7,671 nucleotides of DNA, taken from positions 1 through 7,671 of the forward strand of contig QQUM01000603.1 of the NCBI GenBank assembly GCA_008501545.1, read 5' to 3'. The DNA comes from Calditrichota bacterium (GTDB taxonomy: Bacteria; Zhuqueibacterota; Zhuqueibacteria; Zhuqueibacterales; Geothermadaptataceae). This document shows, one piece after another, positions 1-6,507 of this stretch (position 1 is the first letter of the stretch; the number at the start of each line of letters is the position of its first letter). Under the pieces are notes generated by a model. The model was not told where the DNA came from and ran no database searches. It saw only the letters and a list, made by a program, of their open reading frames with translations. The translations under genes and the position numbers were made by a program.

Positions 1-1087
1 AAACAGATTCATTCACACCCTGCAAAACAACGCCGAGAAAAAGCCAGGAAAATGCGGCATAAACAGGGAGTTCAAATCTTCCAAATTCTCCATAATCCGG
101 TAAACCGGCGCGGGTTGGTTTTCTCTCTTTTGGGGTTTCCATTTCATATTTTTGCAGCCATGTTATCTGTACACGTGTTAGAATATCCAACTTCCAAATG
201 AGCCAAATTACTGCACAGCAACGAAGTAGTATACCAACAGCGGAAGTAGCAGCTGAAACAGAATAATTCAACTTTTGCAGAAAGGGCACAAGTGGCAACA
301 AATAGATCATAGTGGAGAAAGCATAAAAAATAGCCAGCTTTCGAACCGGCCAATCCGCTGCGGGCAAACGAAGGTACAATGGGAATGTGCGTATTGCAAA
401 AGAGAAACTGATGGGAAAAAGGACAAAGCCAATGAAATATTCAACAGCAAACCGACTCCAAATCGTTTCTGCAACCACTGAATCAGTGATTAGCATATGT
501 ACCGATAGAAAAACATCGAGAGCAGCGTAACCACCCCAACCTGCCAATACCATGAGAAAAAACGGGGCAACCGGAGGGAAGGCCGGCCGCTTAATTTTTT
601 TCTTTGCCTCGAGCATTATTCGTAAAATTGAGTAAATATAATAACTGATTCCTGCGAAAAAAAATACGCCCGAGATCAATGATATCCATTCTGACATGGT
701 TGATGCAAGTGGGACAAATAGTTTGCCGACGTAGCGAAATAATAAACTGACTGCAAAAAAAGTAAAAACCACCGATGGTGCTTTTTTATATTTCAAAGGA
801 ACACCGGCAAATCGCGGGATAAAATGCAAGCTGATCGGCAGAATAAAACCGCCTGTCCAGGCGACGAGTTGCAGGAAACCATGGGATTGGTACATCGTCA
901 CATAATATGAAAGCATTGGCAAGTGAAAGGCGGAAGATATGGCAGCGATGGTACCAACGGATAAACCGCCGAATACCGTAAAAAACAAACCAACCCAAAT
1001 GAAGCGTATTTCAAATGGCGCATGGCCACTGCCCGGCTTTGAAGCGGATATTATTTTTTCGATTTGGAAATGCGGTTGGTTATTCAT
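1..1087 (-). CDS. NnrS-like multi-pass haem/copper membrane protein, C-terminus cut by window edge
   Basis: The reading frame runs from an ATG at 1087 down to position 1 without a stop: 362 complete codons, N-terminus intact, C-terminus outside the window. An in-frame TAA lies directly before the ATG, so the start is fixed; only a weak purine-rich run (gaaaaaag) serves as ribosome site. The protein has a polar N-terminus of about 28 residues and then many hydrophobic segments, roughly 29-53, 69-90, 105-128, 135-157, 174-200, 214-235, 250-270, 277-299 and 340-358. Diagnostic motifs are HGFLQ at 69-73, HFIPR at 88-92 and a GF..P...F..RTFPLYLRLP segment around 220-242. Their layout matches NnrS-type proteins, which in the family are inner-membrane haem- and copper-containing proteins tied to nitric oxide stress; the histidines are candidate ligands. 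It lies 95 bp downstream of the YhcC-type gene on the same strand, so co-transcription is plausible. Membership in the NnrS superfamily is likely; the exact function is not shown. Confidence 0.68.
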   Translation of the reverse strand, partial: MNNQPHFQIEKIISASKPGSGHAPFEIRFIWVGLFFTVFGGLSVGTIAAISSAFHLPMLSYYVTMYQSHGFLQLVAWTGGFILPISLHFIPRFAGVPLKYKKAPSVVFTFFAVSLLFRYVGKLFVPLASTMSEWISLISGVFFFAGISYYIYSILRIMLEAKKKIKRPAFPPVAPFFLMVLAGWGGYAALDVFLSVHMLITDSVVAETIWSRFAVEYFIGFVLFPISFSFAIRTFPLYLRLPAADWPVRKLAIFYAFSTMIYLLPLVPFLQKLNYSVSAATSAVGILLRCCAVIWLIWKLDILTRVQITWLQKYEMETPKERKPTRAGLPDYGEFGRFELPVYAAFSWLFLGVVLQGVNESV

Positions 1088-1182
1088 TTAACTTTTTTCA
1101 GTGCAAACAACACCTCGACATGGCTATTCAACTAATCCCCGCATCAGTTTCTTTGGATCGAGAGTTCAGTTTTGTACTTGTT

Positions 1183-2103
1183 TTAAACACCGTGAGCAAC
1201 AACTTTACATCGTGTGCCCTGGCGCAGTTTTATTTTTTCGAAATAGTTATGTATCAAGTTCAGGGAATGCCGTTTATTCGAACTCCATTGTGGTGCGATG
1301 AGTCCGCTATCTTCACGACATTCCGCCATTAGCCGGTGGACGTGCTGATCCGGGCGCAGGCGTTTTATAAATTCAGCTAACAAATCAGCATATTCTTCCA
1401 GCTCCAAAGTCTGTACATCCCCATTTCGATATTGGTGGGCCATGACAGTCTTTTGGATAATCATTAACTGGTGTACTTTCACACCATGAATCGGTAAAGC
1501 TGCGATTTTTTCCGCTGTCGCCAGCATGTCTTGCTTCGACTCCCCAGGTAACCCCAGCACAACGTGCACAACGTTCTCGATACCCATTTCATATAAACGC
1601 GAGAAAACATCAAAGCAGGCCTCCGCACTATGTTGGCGATTAATATTTTCCAATGTCCGGTTATGAATGGTTTGCATACCCAGCTCGACACTTAAAAACG
1701 TCCGGGAGGCCACATCATCCAGATAGTTAAATGTCTCTTCTGCAAAACAATCAGGTCGCGTTCCCAACGCCAATCCAACAATCTTTGGATGTGAAAGAAC
1801 AGGTTCATAGAGTTCCCTTAATCGTGCAACAGGAGCATAAGTATTTGAATATGGCTGAAAATATGCAATAAATTTATTAAAGCGGTAGGTTGCCCGCGAC
1901 ATACCTTGTTCCAACTGATGCAAGACATCTTCTTGACTTAAAGCCACAGGACTAAACGCTTCGTTATCGCAGTAAGTGCATCCCCCAAATCCCTTGCTAC
2001 CATCGATGTTAGGGCATGTAAATCCACCATTTAATGGTATTTTCAGTACAGGCTCGCCAAACCGCTTTTCTAGAAAGTATTTATAAGCATTGTAATGCCG
2101 CAT
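1183..2103 (-). CDS. yhcC: YhcC-type radical SAM protein (TIGR01212 family)
   Basis: A 306-residue protein, close to the roughly 309 residues of E. coli YhcC. The N-terminus has the family pattern FGEPVLKIPLNGGFTCPN, and cysteines 30, 42 and 45 form the CX11CX2C set that binds the radical SAM [4Fe-4S] cluster; the wide first spacing is typical of YhcC rather than the usual CX3CX2C. Further radical SAM core motifs are TRPDC, VELGMQT, INRQHS, VVLGLPGE and GVKVHQL, in the order seen in YhcC and the related Elp3-like group. The enzyme should be cytoplasmic and cleave S-adenosylmethionine reductively; the substrate of this family is not established. The ATG at 2103 is the only usual start after an in-frame TGA eight codons upstream, and no clear Shine-Dalgarno is present. 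It is the first gene of a likely minus-strand unit with the NnrS-like gene and is divergent from the Rrf2 regulator. Confidence 0.93.
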   Translation of the reverse strand: MRHYNAYKYFLEKRFGEPVLKIPLNGGFTCPNIDGSKGFGGCTYCDNEAFSPVALSQEDVLHQLEQGMSRATYRFNKFIAYFQPYSNTYAPVARLRELYEPVLSHPKIVGLALGTRPDCFAEETFNYLDDVASRTFLSVELGMQTIHNRTLENINRQHSAEACFDVFSRLYEMGIENVVHVVLGLPGESKQDMLATAEKIAALPIHGVKVHQLMIIQKTVMAHQYRNGDVQTLELEEYADLLAEFIKRLRPDQHVHRLMAECREDSGLIAPQWSSNKRHSLNLIHNYFEKIKLRQGTRCKVVAHGV

Positions 2104-2281
2104 GCGATAATCAGCCAGGATTAATCAGATTTTCAAGTCTTCACTTCAACTTTTGCCTTTAAAAAATCAAGCAACTAAAAAACAACAAATACGTCATTCA
2201 TCGAACATTTGCAAGATATTTCTATGACTTTTTCTTTTTATATATAAATAAAATAATTATTATTAAAACAGCTAAACTAAA

Positions 2282-2293
2282 AAAGTTAACTTT
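2282..2293. promoter_or_regulatory. Perfect palindrome aaagttaacttt, candidate Rrf2 operator
   Basis: Twelve bases identical to their own reverse complement lie 77 bp before the Rrf2 start and 178 bp before the yhcC start. The copies of cagctaa on either side are direct, not inverted. Rrf2 dimers bind AT-rich dyads, so the position is suitable. AT-rich DNA throws up such palindromes by chance, so this is only a candidate. Confidence 0.3.
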
Positions 2294-2359
2294 CAGCTAA
2301 TTTAAACGAAAAAAATACAATACATTGCTGGTCTTTAAAATTCAATAATTCATACAAAT

Positions 2360-2363
2360 GAGG
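2360..2363 (+). promoter_or_regulatory. Ribosome binding site (GAGG) that supports the GTG start of the Rrf2 gene
   Basis: GAGG lies seven bases before the GTG at 2371. It supports the non-ATG start, which also gives the canonical Rrf2 N-terminus MILSKASEYAIRA. Confidence 0.7.
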
Positions 2364-2370
2364 AATAATT

Positions 2371-2856
2371 GTGATACTTTCAAAAGCGAGTGAATACGCG
2401 ATTCGAGCCGTTATTTATATAGCCCTTGTCGGTCGAAAAGGGTATACACCCATTAGAGAAATTTCAAATGCACTTGATATCTCGTTTCACTTCCTCACGA
2501 AAATCTTTCAAATCCTGACCGATAACAACTACCTTGTTTCATATCGTGGGCCACGTGGTGGTATCGTGTTGGCGAAATCATCAAAAGAAATCACGCTTTA
2601 TGATATCGTCACAGCGATCGATGGCGAACAACTCTTTCATCAATGCGCAATTGGTCTGACTGGTTGTGGCGAAGACAAGCCCTGCCCCATACATGAAAAA
2701 TGGGGACCGATACGTGATGATATAAAAAACAAGCTTATGAGTGCAACAATTCATGAGCTTGTTGAAAAAATGAAAGCGGACGAATTGAGGCTGGCGGACG
2801 ATAACGTCCATGTAAACAACTGGTTTGAGGCACTAAAAGTGATTAAAACGATGTAG
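2371..2856 (+). CDS. Rrf2-family transcriptional regulator with a putative Fe-S cluster site
   Basis: A 161-residue protein starting at GTG. Residues 1-67 form the Rrf2 winged helix: the SKASEYAIRAVIYIA opening helix, the recognition helix around ISNALDISFHFLTKIFQIL, and the wing YRGPRGGIVLA. Cysteines 92, 99 and 105 (C-X6-C-X5-C) followed by His108 in PCPIHEKW occupy the place of the cluster ligands in IscR, NsrR and RirA. The spacing is not identical to any of these (IscR X5/X5, RirA X7/X5), so the subfamily cannot be named; it resembles the common 'CxLGLxxC....PCPxHxxW' group. The protein should dimerise, bind DNA and respond to nitric oxide, oxygen or iron supply through its cluster. A C-terminal tail of about 25 residues extends past the dimer helix. 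It is divergent from yhcC and the NnrS-like gene, which are its most likely targets, and is followed by an intrinsic terminator, so it is probably monocistronic. Confidence 0.93.
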   Translation: MILSKASEYAIRAVIYIALVGRKGYTPIREISNALDISFHFLTKIFQILTDNNYLVSYRGPRGGIVLAKSSKEITLYDIVTAIDGEQLFHQCAIGLTGCGEDKPCPIHEKWGPIRDDIKNKLMSATIHELVEKMKADELRLADDNVHVNNWFEALKVIKTM

Positions 2857-2876
2857 ACTTGGGCGCTGACAAATTT

Positions 2877-2918
2877 GCAATGTTTAATTCATCGGGGGAA
2901 CATTGCTTTCAATTTTTT
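2877..2918 (+). terminator. Intrinsic terminator after the Rrf2 gene
   Basis: An 8-bp perfect stem, gcaatgtt at 2877-2884 with aacattgc at 2899-2906, encloses a 14-base loop and is followed by a T-rich run (tttcaatttttt, 2907-2918). It starts 21 bp after the stop codon. The stem is AT-rich and the T-run is broken by CAA, so strength may be moderate. Confidence 0.65.
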
Positions 2919-3286
2919 GCAGACAAGCTGTAATTTTTGAATGCTTAGGAAAAACACACAATTAATTTAGAAAAATTAAATAGATACGTAACATTAATAT
3001 TCTGCATAAAGCCAACATTTTATCCAGGATGGCAAACATACTTAACACTCCTATGGTAAAAAGTCACACATCATCGATCCAATGATGGTCTTGTCAATTT
3101 AACCTCAATTATACACAAGGGCTGAGAAGTCGGCTTAGGGTAGCCTGAAAATGGCCCAACCTTCATCGATAAAATCATATATACCTGTTCTTAAAAATTT
3201 AAGTGATTTATACGTACTCTGAAAAATGGAACTGTTCTTGCTTAACCAAATGCACCAATATGAATACTTCCAAAGTGAGGAATACG
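2919..3286. other. Long intergenic region without a convincing gene
   Basis: About 370 bp between the Rrf2 terminator and the exported-protein gene. It holds a small hairpin at 3068-3086 (catca/tgatg) and a nested pair of short stems at 3119-3157 (gggct with ggccc outside, ggct with agcc inside). On the minus strand there is a 25-codon hydrophobic frame (3039-2962) with GGAG eight bases before its ATG. The plus-strand frame of the next gene is open back to a GTG at 3203, but that stretch reads like random sequence. It probably includes the promoter and leader of the gene at 3287; no riboswitch family is recognised. Confidence 0.4.
3277..3280 (+). promoter_or_regulatory. Ribosome binding site (GAGG) that decides the start at 3287
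   Basis: GAGG is six bases before the ATG at 3287. The frame is open further upstream (GTG 3203, ATG 3260), but those starts lack a comparable site and would place a polar, cysteine-containing stretch in front of the signal sequence. Confidence 0.6.
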
Positions 3287-3859
3287 ATGAAGCAAGCTAA
3301 TCATGGGAAGCATAGACAGTTTTGGTTTTCTTTTTTTATAACACTAACCATGTGTGTAGCGTTGACTTATACACCACAACTTCAGGGTGAGCGCGACATG
3401 CCAATTTATTTTTCTGATGTACAAAACATTGATGACATGCCTTATTCTTATCATTCTTGTGTGCAAGGCCCGATTCAATTTCGTTTCATGTGTAAAAAAA
3501 ATGCACAGGGTGTGAATAATTTGCGCTATGTACTTCAACCCAATCTGGTGAATAAATTTAGTGGTCGTCCGCTCATCGAAAAATTGACGGTGCGGGAATT
3601 ACGTGGTAATACAGTTCACTTTCAGATAAATAATATTGAATTTAGCCAGTCTCACTATATGCTAAATCACAAATATTATAGCAAAGCTTTTCACCTCAAT
3701 TTACCATCCGGCTCCTACAGAGTCGAGCTGTATTTGGGTGATAGCCAATCAGAAATGACCTTGCACCGCACATGCAATATTCAAATTAACGCTGATGGAA
3801 CGATTCAATCATCGGGGAATCATTTACAAACACAGAAACACAGGTTGTTTTCTGTCTAA
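3287..3859 (+). CDS. Exported protein of unknown function
   Basis: From the ATG chosen by its ribosome binding site the protein has 190 residues. It begins with a basic stretch (MKQANHGKHR) followed by a hydrophobic segment of about 20 residues (QFWFSFFITLTMCVAL), which fits a Sec signal peptide or a single membrane anchor; there is no good lipobox. The mature part has alternating polar and hydrophobic residues and turns such as LPSGSYRVELYLGDS and INADGTIQ, suggesting a beta-sandwich fold. It contains three cysteines (in SCVQG, FMCKK and RTCNI), which may form a disulfide in the periplasm. I do not recognise the family. A NagX-type acyltransferase gene follows 86 bp downstream on the same strand, which could reflect co-transcription but does not suggest a role. 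Codon use and length without stops support a real gene. Confidence 0.72.
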   Translation: MKQANHGKHRQFWFSFFITLTMCVALTYTPQLQGERDMPIYFSDVQNIDDMPYSYHSCVQGPIQFRFMCKKNAQGVNNLRYVLQPNLVNKFSGRPLIEKLTVRELRGNTVHFQINNIEFSQSHYMLNHKYYSKAFHLNLPSGSYRVELYLGDSQSEMTLHRTCNIQINADGTIQSSGNHLQTQKHRLFSV

Positions 3860-3945
3860 ATCTGGAAATGTGCTTGCTTCTTTTCAGTAAATTCCATTTT
3901 ATTTGCGTTGACTAAAACTCCTGTTCAATAATATTTGGAAACTTA

Positions 3946-5043
3946 ATGCCCACTCAACGCCTGCTTTCTCTGGATGCCTTGCGAGGATTAACGATCGCAC
4001 TTATGATTGTTGTCAATAATCCGGGAAATTGGGCTTTTGTTTATGCACCGCTTCGACATGCAAAATGGCATGGGTGCACACCAACCGATCTCGTGTTTCC
4101 ATTTTTTTTATTCATCGTTGGTGCATCAATGGCCTTTTCTTTTAAGCAATTCGAATCGGACTTAAAGCTACCATTGCTAAAAAAAGTTGTATCACGGAGT
4201 GCAAAACTGATATTACTCGGCTGGTTTCTTTCACTTTTTCCGGAGTTTAACTTCAGTTCTCTTCGAATTTTTGGTGTGTTGCCACGAATCGGTCTTTGCT
4301 ACTTGTTTGCCGCACTTATTATCATGTACAATGACAGGAGGGGGAGAGTTGTTTGGACAATTGTCTTGCTGGTTGGGTATTGGATACTCATGGCGGCAGT
4401 TCCTTTTCCCGGGAAGGGGCAGGATATCTGGGCATACGGTGCCAATTTTGCACAATATATTGACAAGCTTATTCTTGCAGGACATATGTGGAAACCCGAC
4501 TTCGAGCCCGAGGGCATAATAAGTACAATTCCAGCTATAGCACAAGTCATGCTTGGCTATTTTACGGGTCAATTACTCCAAACCTCAAAAGATAAACATG
4601 AAAAAGTAAATCTTCTGTTTATATTTGGAGCATTTGCTGTTTTTTTTGCGCTTTGCATAGAACCGTTTCTCCCTATTAACAAATCGCTTTGGACATCGAG
4701 CTATGTCCTTTACACTTCCGGTATTAGCTTGATTGTACTCGCAATCTGCTATTGGTTTATTGACATCAGAAAGCAACAGAGATTTCTGCAGCCATTCATC
4801 GAATTTGGCAGCAATGCCATAATCGTGTTTTTTGGATCCGGAATTTTAGCAAAAATTCTGTGGAAAATAAAAATTGGCATAGAAGGTGAAACTATTTCTC
4901 TCAAACAGTGGTTCTATCAATACTTTGTGCAACCCATATTCGGTAATTTTCCCGGCTCTCTTTTTTTTGCACTTTTATTTGTCACGATATGGTTTGTCAT
5001 CGCCCATTGGCTTTACAAAAAAAATATTTTTATAAAAGTTTAA
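3946..5043 (+). CDS. nagX: NagX/HGSNAT-type membrane acyltransferase (COG4299, DUF5009)
   Basis: A 365-residue polytopic inner-membrane protein of the length usual for bacterial COG4299 proteins, with about ten or eleven hydrophobic segments. The N-terminus carries the family signature: SLDALRGLTIALMIVVNNPG (residues 8-27), then RHAKWHGCTPTDLVFPFFLF (37-56). His38 lies where the human lysosomal heparan-alpha-glucosaminide N-acetyltransferase has its catalytic histidine; His42 is close by. Later blocks typical of the family are FGVLPRIGLCYL and PEGIISTIPAIAQVMLGYFTG, and near the end FIEFGSNAIIVFFGSGI. The family transfers acetyl groups across the membrane to amino sugars; in bacteria NagX is associated with chitin or N-acetylglucosamine use, but no such genes are visible here, so the substrate is uncertain. 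The ATG at 3946 gives the usual N-terminus and has only a weak GGA upstream. The stop at 5041 is followed by a long spacer before rho. Confidence 0.92.
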   Translation: MPTQRLLSLDALRGLTIALMIVVNNPGNWAFVYAPLRHAKWHGCTPTDLVFPFFLFIVGASMAFSFKQFESDLKLPLLKKVVSRSAKLILLGWFLSLFPEFNFSSLRIFGVLPRIGLCYLFAALIIMYNDRRGRVVWTIVLLVGYWILMAAVPFPGKGQDIWAYGANFAQYIDKLILAGHMWKPDFEPEGIISTIPAIAQVMLGYFTGQLLQTSKDKHEKVNLLFIFGAFAVFFALCIEPFLPINKSLWTSSYVLYTSGISLIVLAICYWFIDIRKQQRFLQPFIEFGSNAIIVFFGSGILAKILWKIKIGIEGETISLKQWFYQYFVQPIFGNFPGSLFFALLFVTIWFVIAHWLYKKNIFIKV

Positions 5044-5397
5044 GGAATGAATTTTATCGAAAGATTGTATTAATGTTTGCGAGTGATTATATAAATTCAG
5101 CCGAGAGGGCACATAAACCTGAATTCTGCACCATCTTGCAACTTCCACACTTTTATACATAACAAAACAGACTAAAATTGCTGCGTTAACCTAATATGAA
5201 AGACAACATTTTCATTTAGTCAAATAAATTGCTTACACTCCCGATATAAAGACATTATGATGTCTATTACTCAGCACATAATACTCAAATTCTCTATTTA
5301 GGGTCCGAATTCTCTTGCAGTTTCTAATAAATAAGCATAGTTTTAAGGCTTTGTTTATTTACCTGACAACTGTTCACACACAAAAACGAATAAATTT
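5044..5397 (+). promoter_or_regulatory. Long spacer and probable leader of rho
   Basis: This 354-bp region has no credible gene; the longest plus-strand frames are under 30 codons and lack ribosome sites. It contains inverted repeats at 5094-5125 (7-bp stem aattcag/ctgaatt), 5191-5219 and 5251-5264 (gacat/atgtc). The stretch 5111-5170 is C-rich and G-poor on the plus strand (17 C against 4 G), the composition of Rho utilisation sites. In other bacteria rho limits its own transcription inside its leader, so the same may happen here; this is inference. No clear promoter consensus can be placed. Confidence 0.4.
5191..5219 (+). repeat. Hairpin in the rho upstream region
   Basis: The arm CTAA(t)ATGAAA at 5191-5201 pairs with TTTCATTTAG at 5210-5219, giving ten base pairs with one bulged T and an eight-base loop. 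No T-run follows, so it is not a normal intrinsic terminator. It may be a leader structure of rho or a processing or 3'-end element of the upstream gene. Confidence 0.4.
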
Positions 5398-6501
5398 ATG
5401 GATGATGTTCGCAACGGAATATTAGAGCTTTCCACTAAGGGGTATGGATTTTTACGTCAAGCAGACAAAAACTTCCTGCCACAAGTCGACGATGTCTTCA
5501 TCGCGCCACCGCTGATTCAAAAATTCAGACTGAAAGATGGAATGGAACTTGAAGTTAAGGTTGTTCCCGACCGCAAAGATCCACGAAAAAGTCGTGCAAT
5601 CTTCATCGATTCCATTCAAGGTCTTCCACCAACAGAATGGCCACAAAACAGCAGCTTCGAGTCTCTGCCGGTGATTATGCCGGAAAATCCAATGTGGCTG
5701 GAATCAAAGCCAGGTAATCTCACACAACGCATTATTGATCTTTTTGCCCCAATTGGTGAAGGACAACGGTGCCTGATTGTATCCCCGCCGCGCTCGGGTA
5801 AAACCACTGTTCTCTTTGACATTGCTGAGGCGATTTCTTCCAAACATCCTGAAAAAATTCTTATCGCCCTCCTGCTGGACGAGAGGCCTGAGGAAGTGAC
5901 TGAATTTCGACGGAATGTCAAGGGATCGATTTTAGCAAGTAGTTTTGATCGTGATATCGAAAACCACTTACGTCTTACAAAACTAACTCTTGAATACATG
6001 AAATGCAGCGTTGAAGCAGGCAAGGATGTTGTCTTGCTCGTCGACTCCCTGACAAGAGCAGGACGTGCATTCAACGTTGGGCAGGAGAGCAGCGGACGCC
6101 TCATGACAGGTGGTCTCGATGCACGCGCTCTGGAAGTACCCAAAAAACTATTCGGCGCTGCACGCAAAATTGAAAACGGGGGCTCATTAACGATCATTGC
6201 CACAGTGCTTGTCGATACGGGTTCACGTATGGATGATTTTATTTTTCAGGAGTTTAAGGGAACAGGGAACATGGAATTGGTTCTGGATCGCTCCCTCGCT
6301 GATGAACGAATTTTTCCAGCCATCGACATTAAAGAAAGCGGGACCCGGAAAGAAGAAAAACTCTTCGGCGAAAACACAATGACGGCCCAGGCATTGCGCA
6401 GGTCTCTCCACGCAATGACGCCAAAAGAAGCAACAAAATATGCTATTGAGCTCCTGAAAAAATTCAAAACCAATCAGGAAATTCTCGACCAATTCAAATA
6501 A
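5398..6501 (+). CDS. rho: Transcription termination factor Rho, lacking the N-terminal helical domain
   Basis: A 367-residue homologue of the hexameric RNA-dependent ATPase that ends transcription. It starts at the cold-shock RNA-binding domain (GILELSTKGYGFLR, residues 7-20; aromatic RNA contacts Tyr16 and Phe18) and continues into the RecA-like motor. Seen motifs: Walker A PPRSGKTT (130-137, Lys135), DERPEEVTE (161-169, catalytic Glu162), Walker B VLLVDS (212-217, Asp216), Q-loop MTGGLDARAL (236-245), R-loop FKGTGN (286-291) and arginine finger Arg317 in SGTRKEE. All motor residues sit at a constant offset of 49 from E. coli numbering, so the core is collinear and complete. E. coli Rho has 419 residues; the missing part is its N-terminal domain of about 47 residues. 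An in-frame TAA 18 codons before the ATG, with no other start between, shows that the short form is what the DNA encodes. No Shine-Dalgarno is evident. The gene stands alone between a long leader and a downstream hairpin. Confidence 0.97.
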   Translation: MDDVRNGILELSTKGYGFLRQADKNFLPQVDDVFIAPPLIQKFRLKDGMELEVKVVPDRKDPRKSRAIFIDSIQGLPPTEWPQNSSFESLPVIMPENPMWLESKPGNLTQRIIDLFAPIGEGQRCLIVSPPRSGKTTVLFDIAEAISSKHPEKILIALLLDERPEEVTEFRRNVKGSILASSFDRDIENHLRLTKLTLEYMKCSVEAGKDVVLLVDSLTRAGRAFNVGQESSGRLMTGGLDARALEVPKKLFGAARKIENGGSLTIIATVLVDTGSRMDDFIFQEFKGTGNMELVLDRSLADERIFPAIDIKESGTRKEEKLFGENTMTAQALRRSLHAMTPKEATKYAIELLKKFKTNQEILDQFK

Positions 6502-6507
6502 TAATAC

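Larger units (their letters stand above)
2104..2370. promoter_or_regulatory. Divergent control region between yhcC and the Rrf2 gene
   Basis: This 267-bp spacer separates two divergent genes and must hold the promoters of both. It is extremely AT-rich, particularly 2228-2268. It contains a perfect 12-bp palindrome at 2282-2293, flanked by a direct repeat of cagctaa at 2269-2275 and 2294-2300, and an imperfect inverted repeat at 2213-2230 (AAG...CTT ends, 5 of 7 positions paired). No -35/-10 pair matches sigma-70 consensus well enough to call. Since Rrf2 genes often control themselves and their divergent neighbour, one of these elements could be the operator. Confidence 0.5.

Noticed and set aside
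786..998. Minus-strand 70-codon frame
   Set aside because: It overlaps the NnrS-like gene in another frame; the overlapping frame has the coherent transmembrane pattern and motifs.
1015..1332. Plus-strand 105-codon frame
   Set aside because: It lies opposite the well-supported YhcC 3' end and NnrS-like 5' end and its product looks like antisense translation.
2213..2230. AAGATATTTCTATGACTT as an NsrR-like operator
   Set aside because: Only 5 of 7 arm positions pair and the arrangement differs from the known NsrR consensus; too weak to call a site.
3119..3157. gggctgaga followed by nested stems, reminiscent of a TPP riboswitch
   Set aside because: Only the CTGAGA-like piece matches; the conserved second half (CTGATCTGGATAATGCC...GCG-type block) is missing and the downstream gene has no link to thiamine.
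4231..4572. Minus- and plus-strand frames of 80-113 codons inside the acyltransferase gene
   Set aside because: All overlap the strongly supported NagX-type frame and show no family features.
5072..5161. Short plus-strand frames between the acyltransferase gene and rho (about 29 codons and smaller)
   Set aside because: No credible ribosome site for the longest one, unremarkable composition; kept as non-coding leader.
5616..6203. Minus-strand 195-codon frame inside rho
   Set aside because: It is a shadow of the rho coding sequence, Arg/Ser/Pro-rich, with no recognisable domain.
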